64,000 nucleotides of DNA from Isoetes taiwanensis. Taxonomy: Eukaryota; Streptophyta; Lycopodiopsida; Isoetales; Isoetaceae. The first letter of the stretch is position 1. Each line of letters starts with the position of its first letter. Both the position numbers and the translations under genes were made by a program. Positions 1 through 11,699 of this stretch are shown one piece after another. Location of the stretch: positions 1,431,065 through 1,495,064 of the forward strand of contig JAJEKV010000135.1 in NCBI GenBank assembly GCA_021234155.1, in the 5' to 3' direction. The notes below the pieces were generated by a model that made no database searches, was not told where the DNA came from, and saw nothing but the letters and a program-made list of their open reading frames with translations.

Positions 1-743
1 CAAGTTATCATGTGCATGCACTTCTCATAGCAAATGCTCATTGAGATTTCAGGATGGGCATATTCTACAGTGGAACTGCCAAAAATATGTACATCTGGAA
101 AACACAGTATTAGAAAAAGTGATGCTTTTTACGGGCTGCTTCAAGATTAATGCTATTTGACTGCATATACCTTTTCAGAAAGATGTTAAATCAGCTGCTT
201 AGTTTGCATAGAGCTAACATGCACCTAATCTCTGTTCTGATCTGTGTTACAGTGGCATATGTTCAGGAAAGACATTTGTTCCTGAGTGCCTAATATGTAC
301 AACTCTGCACAATCGGATTTGCTTACTCTATATATGTCTTAAGGTATCTCATAAGGAAGATTCTCTATTTACTGACATTTTCCAACCATCATTGCAACCT
401 ACCACATTTTTTACACGGGTTTTTTCAGGAGGTATTGGTGAAAGGCTATATTCACAATATGACTACTGCACAATCAATGTGTGCAAGTGCATGCTCCTAA
501 CAACAATATGTCGTCTTCATCACAAGATTGGCATCTGCAAGACTAGGTAATGTGATTTTTGCATTTCTACGTTTCTTTCCACTGTTCGTTTCCTTTGCTC
601 CTTCAGGATAGAGCTGCAAGTTTATATGTAATTTCACTAGGAAGATTTGCAAAGCATGGTTACTGCAAGCTACTCAAATTGCAGCTGCAATTGCTGTTAT
701 TGACCTTTGCCTCTGCAATCTCCACTGCAGTTCTTCCAAAAAT

Positions 744-868
744 CTCTATTTAACCATGCAAGCTCAATTGCAGATCTTTATAAAAGAATTAAGTTGGATT
801 AAAAAAACTCTATTTAACGGTGCAAGCTCAATTGGAGATCTTCATAAAAGAACCAAGTTGGATTTAAG
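744..868. repeat. 64-bp tandem duplication
   Basis: Two imperfect copies, starting at 744 and 808, share CTCTATTTAAC, GCAAGCTCAATTG and AAGTTGGATT in the same order. They are a local duplication with a 64-bp period and no coding potential. Confidence 0.8.
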
Positions 869-1596
869 TTAACCCAATCAAGTCTGTCCAGGTGAAGTGG
901 ACCCTCTACGCAAACCCATCTTGACTCACAAAGCCATCCACGTTGACAAACCCATCTTGACTTATGGATTGAACTTTGTCCAGAATTGAAATCTGTCTAA
1001 TGTAGCAGACCCTGTATGCAAAACCATAATTTATGGATTGAAATTTGTATACAAGGCACAGCTTTTTCTTGCCCACCAGCATCTTTGTTTGCTCATCAAT
1101 CTCTTTGACATCTTCATGCATTGCACATACACAAAGCTTTGATGGTATATAGGGCATTCCAAGGGCTTTTGCATTGCCATGTAATTAAACTGATTGCATT
1201 AAGAGAAATTGACCGGTGTAACAAAGTATGGCATTTCACATCCAAAGAACCCACATTCACATCCAAAATATGTCTACTCTTTTGAAAGGACCAGACCCAC
1301 GTTCATGCTAACATAATGGAGGGTCAAACAAGTACGGCTTCCTCAAAGTATGAGATACCATTTGAGCAAATCCACATCTAATATTCATCTGCAAAGTTCT
1401 CTGTTTTACAAATCTGGTTGATTCAAAACAAATATACTTGCTTTTGAGGCAGTATGTTCAAGTAAAAAGGTGTACTGGCACGTGGCGTGTATGCTGATTA
1501 TATGCATAACTGCAAAGGTTGCTTCAAGAAACTAGATTCTGCATAATTGCCCATAAGGCAGGAGTACTTTGATTTGTGATGTGTCTATCGTATGTT

Positions 1597-1672
1597 TAGG
1601 CTACTCAGATTTCCTCATTTCGAAAATGCTTTTCTAGGCTACTCAGATTTCCTCAATTCGAAAATGCTTTTC
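1597..1672. repeat. 38-bp tandem duplication
   Basis: TAGGCTACTCAGATTTCCTC begins at 1597 and again at 1635, and each copy is followed by TTCGAAAATGCTTTT. The copies differ at one base, so this duplication is recent. Confidence 0.85.
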
Positions 1673-2620
1673 ATTGCCTTTTCATGAATTATTCTCTTTG
1701 TTGATTCACATCTTTGAAACACTGAACTTAAGGTTTTGCATGATGGCCTGGGATGCAATATTAATAAGGCAGTGATACCTAGCATTGGAAAGACATGTTG
1801 GCAGCGTAGCAGAAGAGGAAAGCATTGGTAAGTTGAATTAAATTGATAGATTGACTTGGCTTTGTCATCAATGTTTGCTGCCGTTTACTTGCTGCAGGTT
1901 ATCTTTGTCAATCTACTTGAGATTTAGCTACTCCTTCATGCGTGACGTTAAAATACTATCTATCTATCTATTTTCTATTTGGAATCTCGCCCCTGTGTAA
2001 TTTTCCTATTTGTATGCTCAAGACCACCACGACACTTTTTTGTGCTTTTTTTTCTAGTTGTAACATTCTTATGATCTCATTTAGAAAACCATATTGTTTT
2101 GCACCCAACGAAATCACATGATGGCTAACAACACAGGCCAACAGCCCTCACGCTGACATGGTTACTCTTTAAAGGTACCTATGTTACTTTGATTTTGCAT
2201 ATATTTTAACAACATAATAGTCGCTTAACTGTAAATTGCAAGATGCAGGTTCGCGGGTTGAATGATGAATGAAAACCAGGGTCATTTAAGTGGAGGCTTA
2301 AAAACATGATCCTCTCAGAAAAGGTTATTCAACTTTAGCTATTAAATGTAGCTAGGTGCACAACAACGTATTTGGTGTGTTTGGCGTGAAATGCAGGCAA
2401 CTAAAATATTATGTTCTTTAACTGTTCAAATCTGAAGGATAGACATAGGAACTTTTTGTTTCTATTGTTTTGTAGTTTATAAGTTGGCATGTGTGCACGT
2501 CATGAGTTTCTTAAATGCCACATATTCAGGACATGATGGTGATGGATTCTGGCCATAAATTTTGTTCCATCTGCAAAAGGAGGAAGTTAAGTTCATTTTT
2601 CTAGAATAGAACCGTAGCTA

Positions 2621-2650
2621 TGCCCGGCAACGCCGGGCACCTGTTACTAG
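2621..2650 (+). mobile_element. Helitron-like 3' terminus
   Basis: A perfect 8-bp-stem hairpin, TGCCCGGCAACGCCGGGCA at 2621-2639, is followed 7 nt later by CTAG (2647-2650) and a T. This is the classic 3' end of a Helitron: a GC-rich hairpin just upstream of CTRR, inserted before a T. Nearly the same hairpin, also ending in CTAG before T, occurs on the minus strand near 42.7 kb and 46.3 kb, so it is a repeated family. The matching 5' end was not found; it may be diverged or outside the window. Confidence 0.7.
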
Positions 2651-4009
2651 TATTTCTTAGACAATGAAGTGTGTAGACAAATAAGAAGTTACAAAATAAA
2701 ATATTTGCTGGGCAAAAATCAGCTGCCTTGGAATCTCAGGGCCATAGTATTTTGTACTATGGGATCATTGGTGCAAATGAAAGCACTCAATTTGGAAAAG
2801 TCAGTTATCACATTCAAAGGAACACAAACAATCTCTTAACTATCACATTTAAAGAAAGCCAAGCAAATAGGAATTTCTATGGGGGAGCAAATTTGCAACT
2901 TAGAGAGATTGCAGAAGCATGAAACCCTTCATCCAGAGTGTAAAGGCTTTAAGCATCCATCTTGGGAGCTTTCTTAAGTTGAGAAAACATACCTTTAGGG
3001 AACTGCATTTATAATTGAAGTGTCCTCTCATATGATACATACGACATTGAGAAGACAGACCCATTGAAGCTTTTAAAAATCTGGGTTGGCTATGGCAGGA
3101 GAATATTTGGGAGCTATATCTCATCTCAATCTTCATTGTTCCAACCATGAAGCAAGTTCCCTGTGAGTAGCTTCTTGGACCTTCTTGCATGCCATTTCTT
3201 GTAGATCGTTTTTGCAGTCAATGTGTCTTCATATTTCATGCAACAAGAGCTAGGACTAAATCCATCTAGGAATATATACTGATCTAGCTAGTCTGGACTT
3301 TGTTTCATCATTTTACTCCTGCCTCAATTAGCTCCGGCAGTCCTCTATCATGATTTAAGAACGGAATTCTCCTCAGTGAGCTTACAAACAATTTAAAATC
3401 CTTTAAGATGATCATGAGATCAAAGAGGTCAAAGTCGTTATTTAGCAAGCTTGTGCTTTTGAGGTTATTGTTCCTGCATAAATCATGCTCGCATTATTTT
3501 ATTTCATTCGGAATGATAAAGCAGATTCACATTTGGTTGAAGAATACGCACCCATTAATATGTACCTGTTGTTGAGGTATCTTCTTAAATGTATATTTAG
3601 CTAATAAGAAGCTCCATGCAATCATTCCCAAGTCAAAAGCATGGTTATTATATAGGAAATTCTTCTTCTGCTGTTGATGCTACCTTGACAATAGTACTAC
3701 TTTTGAACAGAACTCTATAATCAAAATCACCTAAAAAAGTTGGGTACATGAACTGAAATATCCAAACCATGTATCCTAACAAATGAGAGATGATACTAAA
3801 ATAAATCATCATCATGATTTTAACCCATCAAAGGACAACTGGAAACTTTCTAAGAGAACAAATGGAGAATGAGAATGAAGAAATTGCAGTAAAGATTATC
3901 TCATCTCAAAACTATATAAGAATTAAATTGAATGCCATAAGTGGAAGCATGGAAATTGTATCAGACATTACCTATGGATTGAGTTGCTGAATAATGGAGC
4001 AGGTGCAGT
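2651..4009. other. no gene seen
   Basis: AT-rich sequence with only short unsupported open frames on both strands. I see no domain, no splice-linked exon series, no RNA gene and no clear element boundary. Confidence 0.55.
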
Positions 4010-4090
4010 CATGGGTGTTTTGGAAGATCAATCTAGTCAGATAGCTCGTTCAAACCTATCTAGCCAGACTCATCTTTCGAAACACCCATG
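4010..4090. repeat. 81-bp foldback
   Basis: The left arm starts CATGGGTGTTT and continues to GATAG. The right arm, read in reverse, starts CATGGGTGTTT and matches about 28 of 35 positions. The loop is roughly 11 nt. Such a structure resembles a miniature foldback element. The right arm is also the start of the 304-bp tandem repeat beside it. Confidence 0.75.
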
Positions 4091-4670
4091 GCTATGTCTG
4101 AGATTTCTTTTGGAAAAGCAAGATGCATGTTATAAATTTCTAAACGAATTGCGTGGCTAGATGAAGAGCTTGCATGATGACCTTTTCATACCCGAGACAC
4201 AAAGAGACTCCAAGTTGCAAGGCACGTATGCTATAGCTCAATTTGCAACTTCTAACCTGCAAAAATGTGATTTGAAGAATAGAGTATAGATGTGCTAAAA
4301 ACCGAGTTTTATCCACTTGTTTAATGATTGACAACGATATTCCTACCCAAAGAATTACTATGGTAAGCCAGACTCATCTTCTGAAACACCCATGGCTATG
4401 TCTCAACTTTCTTTTGAAGAAACAAGATTCATGTTAAAAATTTCCAAACGAATTGTGTGGCTAGATGAAGAGCTTACGTGATGACCTTTTCATACCCGAT
4501 ACACAAAGAGACTCTAAGTTGCAAGGCACATATGCCATAGTTCAATCTATAACTTGTAACTTGAAAAACGTGATTTGAAGAATAGAGTATAGATGTACTA
4601 AAAACCAAGTTTCATCCACTTCTTTAATGATTGACAGATATATTCCTACCCAAAGAATTACTACGGTAAA
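4063..4670. repeat. 304-bp tandem repeat, two copies
   Basis: GCCAGACTCATC begins at 4063 and 4367, and the two units run in parallel for about 300 bp, sharing ACACCCATGGCTATGTCT, GTGGCTAGATGAAGAGCTT and CCTACCCAAAGAATTACTA. Divergence is modest. No coding frame is kept in both copies, so this is a non-coding segmental duplication. Confidence 0.85.
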
Positions 4671-5436
4671 CCAATCCTAGATGCCAAAACTCTCTAGTTC
4701 TTTCCAAAATCTTACCCTTAGGTAACAGCCTTTTTGAGTATGACAATATAGCTCTCTACTTTTTCCCCTTCATCTTGCACATAACAATTATCCTGCTCAT
4801 AACAATAAATAAACCTTCATAAGCAACTTACAGCTAGCTACAACCAAAAAAATAAATTAAAGGTAGCTCTTATACATTATGGAGTAACATTATTCAACTA
4901 ATTCAGTGAAGGCAATATAATTACAGTATCTAGATATGTGCCTACCATGCTATATTAAGAGCACATCAGATGCAAACCAATCTCTGTGATTAAGCAAAGC
5001 CTATCCTATGAAGAGCTCACAATTCTTGATATTATCTAAATACTTGGAAGGCCTTTGTAGGAGCATGCTTGCAAAGTGAATCAAAAAGCTCCAAAAGAAT
5101 CATATAGGGAGGAATAAGTAAAGAAACATGATATAATCCCAACGCATAACACAATCAAAATCAAATCGTGCTTTTGAAAGTGCTTTCTTCATGCATCAAA
5201 AATTCGCCATTTCAATGCATGTGTGCATTTAATGTCCTGGACATCGGCTATTTGAAACCCATTTGGCAGCACAGTTGAAGCGGCCATCTCATGCTAATCA
5301 ATAGTATCACCGAAAAGTGCTAAAGCCAGTGCGCAATATTTGGTATTTCGACAGACAATGCTCACCAATAAAAGTTTATCTCGTGCTTCAAACCCAACAT
5401 TTGAAAGAGACAGACCATAACATTTTATCCGATGCT
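4671..5436. other. no gene seen
   Basis: AT-rich sequence with no supported gene. It lies downstream, in the minus sense, of the gag fragment at 5437-5778 and may be further decayed body of that retroelement, but I recognise no pol domain in it. Confidence 0.5.
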
Positions 5437-5778
5437 TCAAATCCGACACTGGAAGACACAAACTATCGGTAATATGCTCATCACATACTTAAGCCATGCT
5501 CTCACTTCATCATTCTTGAAGCACTTTTTGAACTCTGAGAATTTGCAACCCTTCTTGTAGCCATATTCCTGATAATACTCTTCAAAAGTCTTCAAAAAGT
5601 TGTTAACATTAATGTTTGGATCAAAAGTAGAAGGAGGAATTGGCATATTAAGTTCAAAATAATGACAAGGCATACCTGATTTACATTGAATGCTTACTCC
5701 TTGTGGTGCAGCAGAAGTTTCAGGTTTCTCTTGGGTCTCCACATGTTCAGCACTATCATTGTTCCTTCTTGGAGCCAT
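5437..5778 (-). pseudogene. retrotransposon gag N-terminal fragment
   Basis: A 113-codon minus-strand frame starts MAPRRNN, followed by an acidic Q/E/P-rich stretch and then a segment with FLKTFEEYYQEYGY, CKFSEFKKCF and RAWLKYV. The charged start, then aromatic and basic helices ending in a W-L motif, resemble the N-terminal part of plant LTR-retrotransposon capsid proteins. The frame stops about 20 codons after the WLK motif and no zinc knuckle, protease or RT follows, so it is a truncated remnant. The family assignment is an inference from motif style only. Confidence 0.5.
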
Positions 5779-6813
5779 GAGTTCTCAAAATCCAGGTAGG
5801 ATCTTGGTAGGACCTCCAAAATGTTGAAGGTGTTTCCTATAAAACCTTCAAACTCAATGGTTTAGAACCTCTAGTCAAGCAACCACTCTGAGCAAGAAGA
5901 TTGCAAAAAGAAAGCTCAAATTTTGACTTAGAAGTGCTTTCCCAAATCAAGGAAAAGGAGACCTCAGCAAAACTTATGCTATTTACTACCAGACTCGAGT
6001 TTCAATGTGATTTCAAATCAAAAAGGTGCTCTGAGATCAAAGAATCTATATTCAAAGGTCAGATGCAAAAAAATATGTAGAAGGCCTTCAAATTTGAACC
6101 AAGTCAAAACTAGGTCAATATCCATAACATCAAGTTAAAATTTGCAGATCAAAAAGTACAATACTTTTTCCACTTCTAACACTTTGCACTGACTCTGACA
6201 GATCTACATACAAGCTACAAGTTGTTTGCCAAAAAATCATGCTAATTTGCTCAGGAATTTGATCTTTTGCAAGAAGAACTAACCAGCAAGCAAATTTTTG
6301 CACATTGAGTTCAAGCAATCGTTTTTCACTTCTAACAACTTCCGACAACCCTGACAGACCTGCAAACAAGGTGCATCAATTCTTTGGGCAAGAACTCATG
6401 CTCTGAGATTTTTTGCCAAGAAAACTGATTTTTTTGCAAGAACCAGCAAGTTGTTTTTTGCAGAATGAGGAATGATATCTTTTTCTAGTTTTGATATCTC
6501 TCACAATTTTTGATAACCTCCTTACAAGGTGCAATTCTTCTTTTTGCATAATAAAACTAAGATTTGCTCAGAGATCAATATTTTTTATAAGAAAACTCTC
6601 TAGAATGATATGATAGTAATGCTAGATGTCTAATTTTGTACTTTCCTCAACATTTCCTATGCTTTGGCAGCAAAGTTGCATGCCTATCATGCACCTAAGA
6701 ATGCACAAGTGTGTTCAATGCATAATTTTCCCTTACAGATCCAAACTTATCTAAGAATGCATATGCTTCCCCTTTCTTTTTTTGTATTTTTGCTTGTGCT
6801 CCAACACTTTGTA
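5779..6813 (-). repeat. likely retroelement leader with diverged repeats
   Basis: This stretch lies upstream, in the minus sense, of the gag fragment. It contains about three diverged units of ~150 bp, near 6160, 6310 and 6470, that share CACTTCTAAC, CTGACAGA and TTTTGCAAGAA. No protein is supported. The likeliest reading is the untranslated leader of the same decayed retroelement, cut on the right by the insertion of the 11-kb element at 6819. Confidence 0.45.
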
Positions 6814-6818
6814 ATTAT

Positions 6819-7433
6819 TGTTTGGGGTCTGGGTTCGGGAACTCCTGGAAGACAGCCCTCTGTGAGGACCCGTGGATCTAACAGGAGAGTCCGGGGGACT
6901 ATGTCACGCGGGATTTGCAAGAAGAGAAGAAGAAGAAGAAAACAGAACAAATGAGAGGAAAATGATAAGCTTCCTTGATATCAATGATGAACATACATGA
7001 GCTCTCGCAATAGAGAGAAGAACTGAAAGGAGACAAGACTCAAAACTCATCTAGAACTCATGTACGAGCCCTAGTCATATATATAGTACAATGGCCTTGG
7101 GCCCAATATAGACACTCTGACTGATCTCGGTGCCGACTCCTGGAAGGAGGCCTGATTTGCAGGAATGTTGGCGGTGCCTCTTGAAATGCCTAGAATCACG
7201 CTGACGCTGACACGGGCGGTGACGGGTCATCACTTGTCTGAGCGGCGCCTCTTGTTGACGGACGCAGGCTTTGACTGCGTGGTCTGCTGCTTGGTCTTCT
7301 GCTGAGCCTTTGATGGCTGACCCGTGTCCGAAGTCTTTGATGGCTGAATGTGGGGTCGCCCGAGGATCCTTGAGCTTGACCACGGTGCGTCAGATGCATG
7401 AATAGTCCCTATACCAGGAGGCACAGACTAACA
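6819..7433 (-). repeat. 3' LTR of the 11-kb retrotransposon
   Basis: A 615-bp terminal repeat, TGTTTGGGG to CTAACA on the plus strand (TGTTAG to CAAACA in element sense). It matches the 17343-17950 copy along its length: AT-rich blocks are identical for tens of bases, while GC-rich blocks differ by many one- or two-base indels. Confidence 0.93.
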
Positions 7434-7443
7434 CTCCCCCACC
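7434..7443 (-). promoter_or_regulatory. polypurine tract
   Basis: On the minus strand GGTGGGGGAG directly precedes the LTR that starts TGTTAG. A purine run at this place primes plus-strand DNA synthesis in LTR retrotransposons, which fixes the element's orientation as minus. Confidence 0.75.
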
Positions 7444-10400
7444 AAACGACACTCGAGTGAGTGAAGAAAAAGGAGGAAGGGTTTCGAGGGCTGGAAGCCA
7501 TCTGCGAAAGTGATCCTCACGGGAGTGAGGACTCCGCACCACTATGGTACCGGCCAATGAGATCCCGGCGCGTGTTTGAAGAGCGGGGAGGAGTGTTTTG
7601 GCCAAGGGCGTGGATCTGCATGAATAAGAAAAGAGATCGCACTACGTCTTCAAGGCGGGCATGGGCGCCTCAAGAAATGTATTGACATTCCATGAGGAGG
7701 CAGGTCCGGAGGCCAAAGGCAATCGGTTAATCGGCATTTGGATTGCAAATGAAAAAAATGGGACGCCGATTTAAGGAGCTGAGTAACATGCATTTGAGAG
7801 CAGCACAAAACCCGCTTGAAGATGGACGGAAGGATCGGGGTGAGGTGGTGGCATTCGCAAGAAGGTGTCAAGACCATGAAGCGCATCCGCCGGGCCGTTA
7901 AGCCAACCACGCCATTAGTAATATAGATCCATTCGTGGTGGTACCCGGGAGTGGCACCTTCTTCCCAATGTGAGCGGCGAACAAAACGTGGATCCCAATC
8001 GAGATCCGCCGAGATCCGAGGTGGAGTCCATCCGCATGACCATCCATGACCTTGGTCCAAAAGGGGGCGCCAATCGGAGTCAGGAACCCGGGCGTGGAGG
8101 TACGCCTGTGGAAGCATAGGGAGAAGGAACCATGCCTGCGGGCTGTTGAGTTGTGGCATCTCCCCGAATTGACCGGACAAGATCCGGATCAAGAGCTTGA
8201 CACCAACGATCCCAAAGAGAAGCAAGAGTTGAGAGTTGATGGAGGGCTATCCCATCCCGCGGGGACCGCCTTTGCTATCCAACAGCTCGTAATTGATTAT
8301 AACTCGCGAGGTGCCGCGAGATATATAAATTTGTGCATAGGGAAGATCCTGATGTCCTAGATACTTCCTTATATTGTTCGCCGCCTCCGCTTGCCGAGAG
8401 ATAAATGATTGGCAAGCTCGCATGTACCTCGATGAAGAGTGTGGGTCCGAGCGGGGATCAGCAAGAGATATGGATTGTTATCCTGAAGCAACCATTGCAC
8501 AGTGGGGTCACCCTGAAAGAGCTGGCGTGGCCCATTTCCGAAGTGTTCCTGTGTATCACCCAGATAGAAATCATGAAATATGTAAGCCATGGGCTGAACA
8601 ACTCTGAAGGTGATAAAGTCTGGATCGGCACAGTGGATGAGATCAAAGACCACAAGGGCACAGCATAACCCTTTGTCTTCAATGGAGAGTTCTCGCCAAA
8701 CCAAGAAAATCGCGATTTCGGGGAATATCCATGGGTCCATCCGCCGCGATGCCACCGAAAGGAAAAGGTGGCGGCGAGCAACCACATAATCGTGATAGCA
8801 GGAAGGAACTGGGAAGTCAACAGGCATTCTGTTAATAATGGCGGTATGGGCGTCAAGTTTTGCTTGAGCCTCATCAGCAGACTGAATAGCTTGCTGCAGC
8901 TGTTGTTCAAGATCACGGATCCGGTTGTCCTTTTCTAGCAGCAGGCGTGATTGGTCACGGACCCGTTTCTGAGAAGTGTTGACCTGGGAGGAGGATTTCC
9001 TGAGTATTGAGACTAAGCACGCTAACAATCTCCGCCATCAAGAATCTTCGCTTTCTCGCACCTCCGTAGCTGATCTTGAAGAGAGGTGAGCCGGAGAGGT
9101 CCGTAAGAAAAGCCGAGCCGGCCAAGGAGGCAAATTTGAGCGTCCCGCCTGTAAGGTTTTGAACTTGAGTGCTGAAATTTTCACAAAGTTCGGAGTACAA
9201 GACGCTGAGCTTGGCAATATCTCGCCCTTGGTACCCGTGAGAGCCGTCTTTGGACTTGTTGTGCTCCAATAAATTCTGAATTTCGATTGGAGCTGAGCCC
9301 CGTTGATCCGCAAGTTGGCTGACTTGATCCCTGCACTTTTGAGATCGCAGATGAGCCCGTAAGAGAGCCCGTGCTTGTCTTGAAGTTTGGCCTCCAAATT
9401 TGCAAACCTGGCTTTGAAGGCGCTTGAAGGTCCCGCACCGCATCGAGGCCTCTAGTGCCCGCTGAACCCCGCTCATAAGAGCCGCCTTGGGATTCTTGTA
9501 ACTTGAGAGCAGCAGCCTTGAGCATCCTGGCCGATAATCGATACAACAATTGACGAGGGTGTTGTGGTGGTGGAGCTATTGCCCCCGGTTTGTGATGTTT
9601 GGGAAAGATGGTGTGAACCGGATGGTGTAGCGGAGGAGGAGACAAGTGACATGGGTGTGCGGACTTTGGACATGACCGGTGGAAGAAGGGCGTGAAGTGC
9701 CATTTCGGTTAGTCGCTGGAAGGGACCGGCCGAGTGGAATTATGAGAATTTTGTGGTGTGGGAGGGAAGTAATGACGGATGAGGGCTTGAAGGTGGCCTC
9801 CCACACGAAACTTCAGAAATGGAAGTGGCACCTCAAGGCGGTCCACTTCTTGGAGAAGACGATAGAACATCAATTGGGGCCAATCTATGTGGTGGTTGGA
9901 GTGTGTAGCAGTGATGGCCATGTTATAGAAAGGCTTATTGATATGGGTGTTCTTGATAGAATACCCAAGGAACTTGCCTACGTAAATTTAACAAAGGTTT
10001 CGTGGAGGCTTGTCGATATTGGTCGACGATGGACATTGGCATGATAAGGAGGTGCACCAAACTCGCGGACATCTAGATCCCGTATGGCGCACCATGATAA
10101 ACAAGGGGTGTGCAAGGGAATATGAAATACCCCGTAAATCAAATGTTGAGTCGGTAAAATGGTGGTGCCATCGACCACGCTGGTGTAGCCATGCGTCGTT
10201 AACGATATTGGCGATGAACCGCCTAGCTTGGTCGATTTGAGCCGGAAGTTCCATTTGAGAGAATTCAGAAAGCTTGTGTCGCTCAAATGACGACTTTATT
10301 TGGGCCAACAAGGGCTTCACAATTGAAAGTGGGGCCAAGAAGGATACACACGCAAAAAGAGCCGGATCCTTGGGAGCAAAGAGCTTGAAGTGTAGAAAAT

Positions 10401-11184
10401 CTTGGTGCAGCCATGGAACGATTTGCGTAAACTTAAGAGTGATTCAAAGGCGGAGGGCGAGAACAAAAGACAAGGACAAAGGCCAGAGACAAAAAAGGTT
10501 TAGGGCGCCGAAAGGTGGGCGAAGGGGCATGATAAGGTGAAGCCGCGAACCGCTGATGGTGCCAGGTGTCAAAAGATGCCAAGGAGGCGATTTGAGAGGC
10601 AAAAATTTGGCTAAGTCCCCAAACAACTAATGGAGAAGGAATGAACGGTGGAGATGAGGCGGAGAGAATGATGGGATGTGATGTGGGCAAAGGACACACA
10701 TTAATGTCCGGACGGGCGTGAAAGGAAGAAATGGCATTCAATGTCGGGCAACTCGGTGGGATATCATTAAAAGGAATGTGTCGGAAGGTACCATGGCTAG
10801 ATATGCGGCGGGAGAAAAGATTCTCATTTTAGAAACAAATTTTGCATTGCAAAAACACGCTTGGCGATTTGTGTGATTGGTCCACGCCGACAAGGAGTTC
10901 CTCGCTTGGCTATATAAGATCTAACCGGGAGTAAACGAAGGCATCCGATGGCGCCAAAGATGGTCGCCGCCGGTTTGAACGAGGATCGCACTATGCCCAA
11001 TGAACCGCCCGAGTGGATTACCCGTAAGATGAATTGTTCGACCTCGGGCGCCGCCACAATCGTGGGGCGTGAGAATGGGACGGGCTGGTGTGCCGGGATG
11101 GTGAACATCCCCACCAAGACCAACGGATGGAGGTGGTTCTCGCACCTCACCGGGATCCCCGAAAGTAACCTCTACCATCTCCTC
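7444..11184 (-). other. extra region between pol and 3' LTR, coiled-coil ORF
   Basis: About 3.7 kb lies between the end of pol and the 3' LTR. The longest minus frame (8369-9028, 219 codons) starts with a charged helix rich in Q, E and R (for example NRIRDLEQQLQQ) that looks like a coiled coil, then an aromatic region with PWIFPEIAIF, CCALVVFD and a basic KRRRR end. The frame at 7650-8225 has WEEGATPGYHHEW. Other frames at 8955-9645 appear to be broken pieces of the same upstream coiled-coil region. I recognise no envelope, RNase H or host domain. Additional ORFs at this position are known in several plant Ty3 lineages; whether this one encodes an accessory protein or captured DNA is open. 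Confidence 0.5.
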
Positions 11185-11697
11185 TCAGATCACCTCGCCC
11201 AACCCTGAGTAGAGGGTTTTTCCTCTTAGGTTTTTAGTAGATAGGGCTCGGAGCCCGCTTTTTGTATATAGGGCGTGCCTATATGGAAATAGCCGGGTCG
11301 GCTTCATACATTTTGTAAAAAAAATTCCACTATAATATAATATGCCGCTTTTAGTCACTTTCTCGTGGTGTTTGCTTGAATCAGATTCTGCTTGTTGATT
11401 GTCGCTTTCAAAGGTGATGAAATGTTTTGAGACGAAAACCATTAACCAATGTAGGTAATGGAGTGCCATCTAACTCGCCAGCTTGGAAAACTGGTCTGGT
11501 TGAACCACTTGAACAATTTGATAAGGGCCAAGCCAACGAAAACTTGAGTTTACCCGAAAATTTTTGTACTGAATCATAAAGAAGAACCAAATCGCCTTCT
11601 TTGAATGTTTTTGTCTTCGACGCTTGTCATGTAAAGATTTTTGCAACTGTTGTCCATGAAGAACACCTAATATAAGCATCCCTTCAAGTTCATCCAA
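11185..11697 (-). pseudogene. integrase C-terminal/pol tail
   Basis: The minus frame at 11470-11697 includes a basic stretch (HDKRRRQKHSKK), then WLGPYQIVQVVQP. The sequence 'lGPYqI' is typical of the region after the Ty3 integrase catalytic core, where a small beta-barrel binds DNA. It follows the integrase directly and is frameshifted from it. The 11185-11469 frame continues without recognisable domains. Confidence 0.6.
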
Positions 11698-11699
11698 CT

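Larger units (their letters stand above)
1..2620. other. gene-poor AT-rich stretch
   Basis: I see no coding gene here on either strand. The short open frames are isolated, have no recognisable domain and are not linked by convincing splice sites. The right end is bounded by a Helitron-like 3' terminus at 2621-2650, so part of this stretch may be the body of that element, but I could not find its 5' end. Two short tandem duplications are listed separately. Confidence 0.6.

Noticed and set aside
8046-8668. Plus-strand open frames within the 11-kb retrotransposon
   Set aside because: They lie opposite the minus-strand extra region and have no domain; shadows of GC-rich sequence.
8369-9028. Coiled-coil frame as a host gene
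   Set aside because: It lies between pol and the 3' LTR of an element with clear target duplication, so it belongs to the element.
10948-11208. 86-codon plus frame starting MAPKMVAAGL
   Set aside because: It is antisense to the pol tail. It looks protein-like but has no recognisable motif and no start context stronger than chance.
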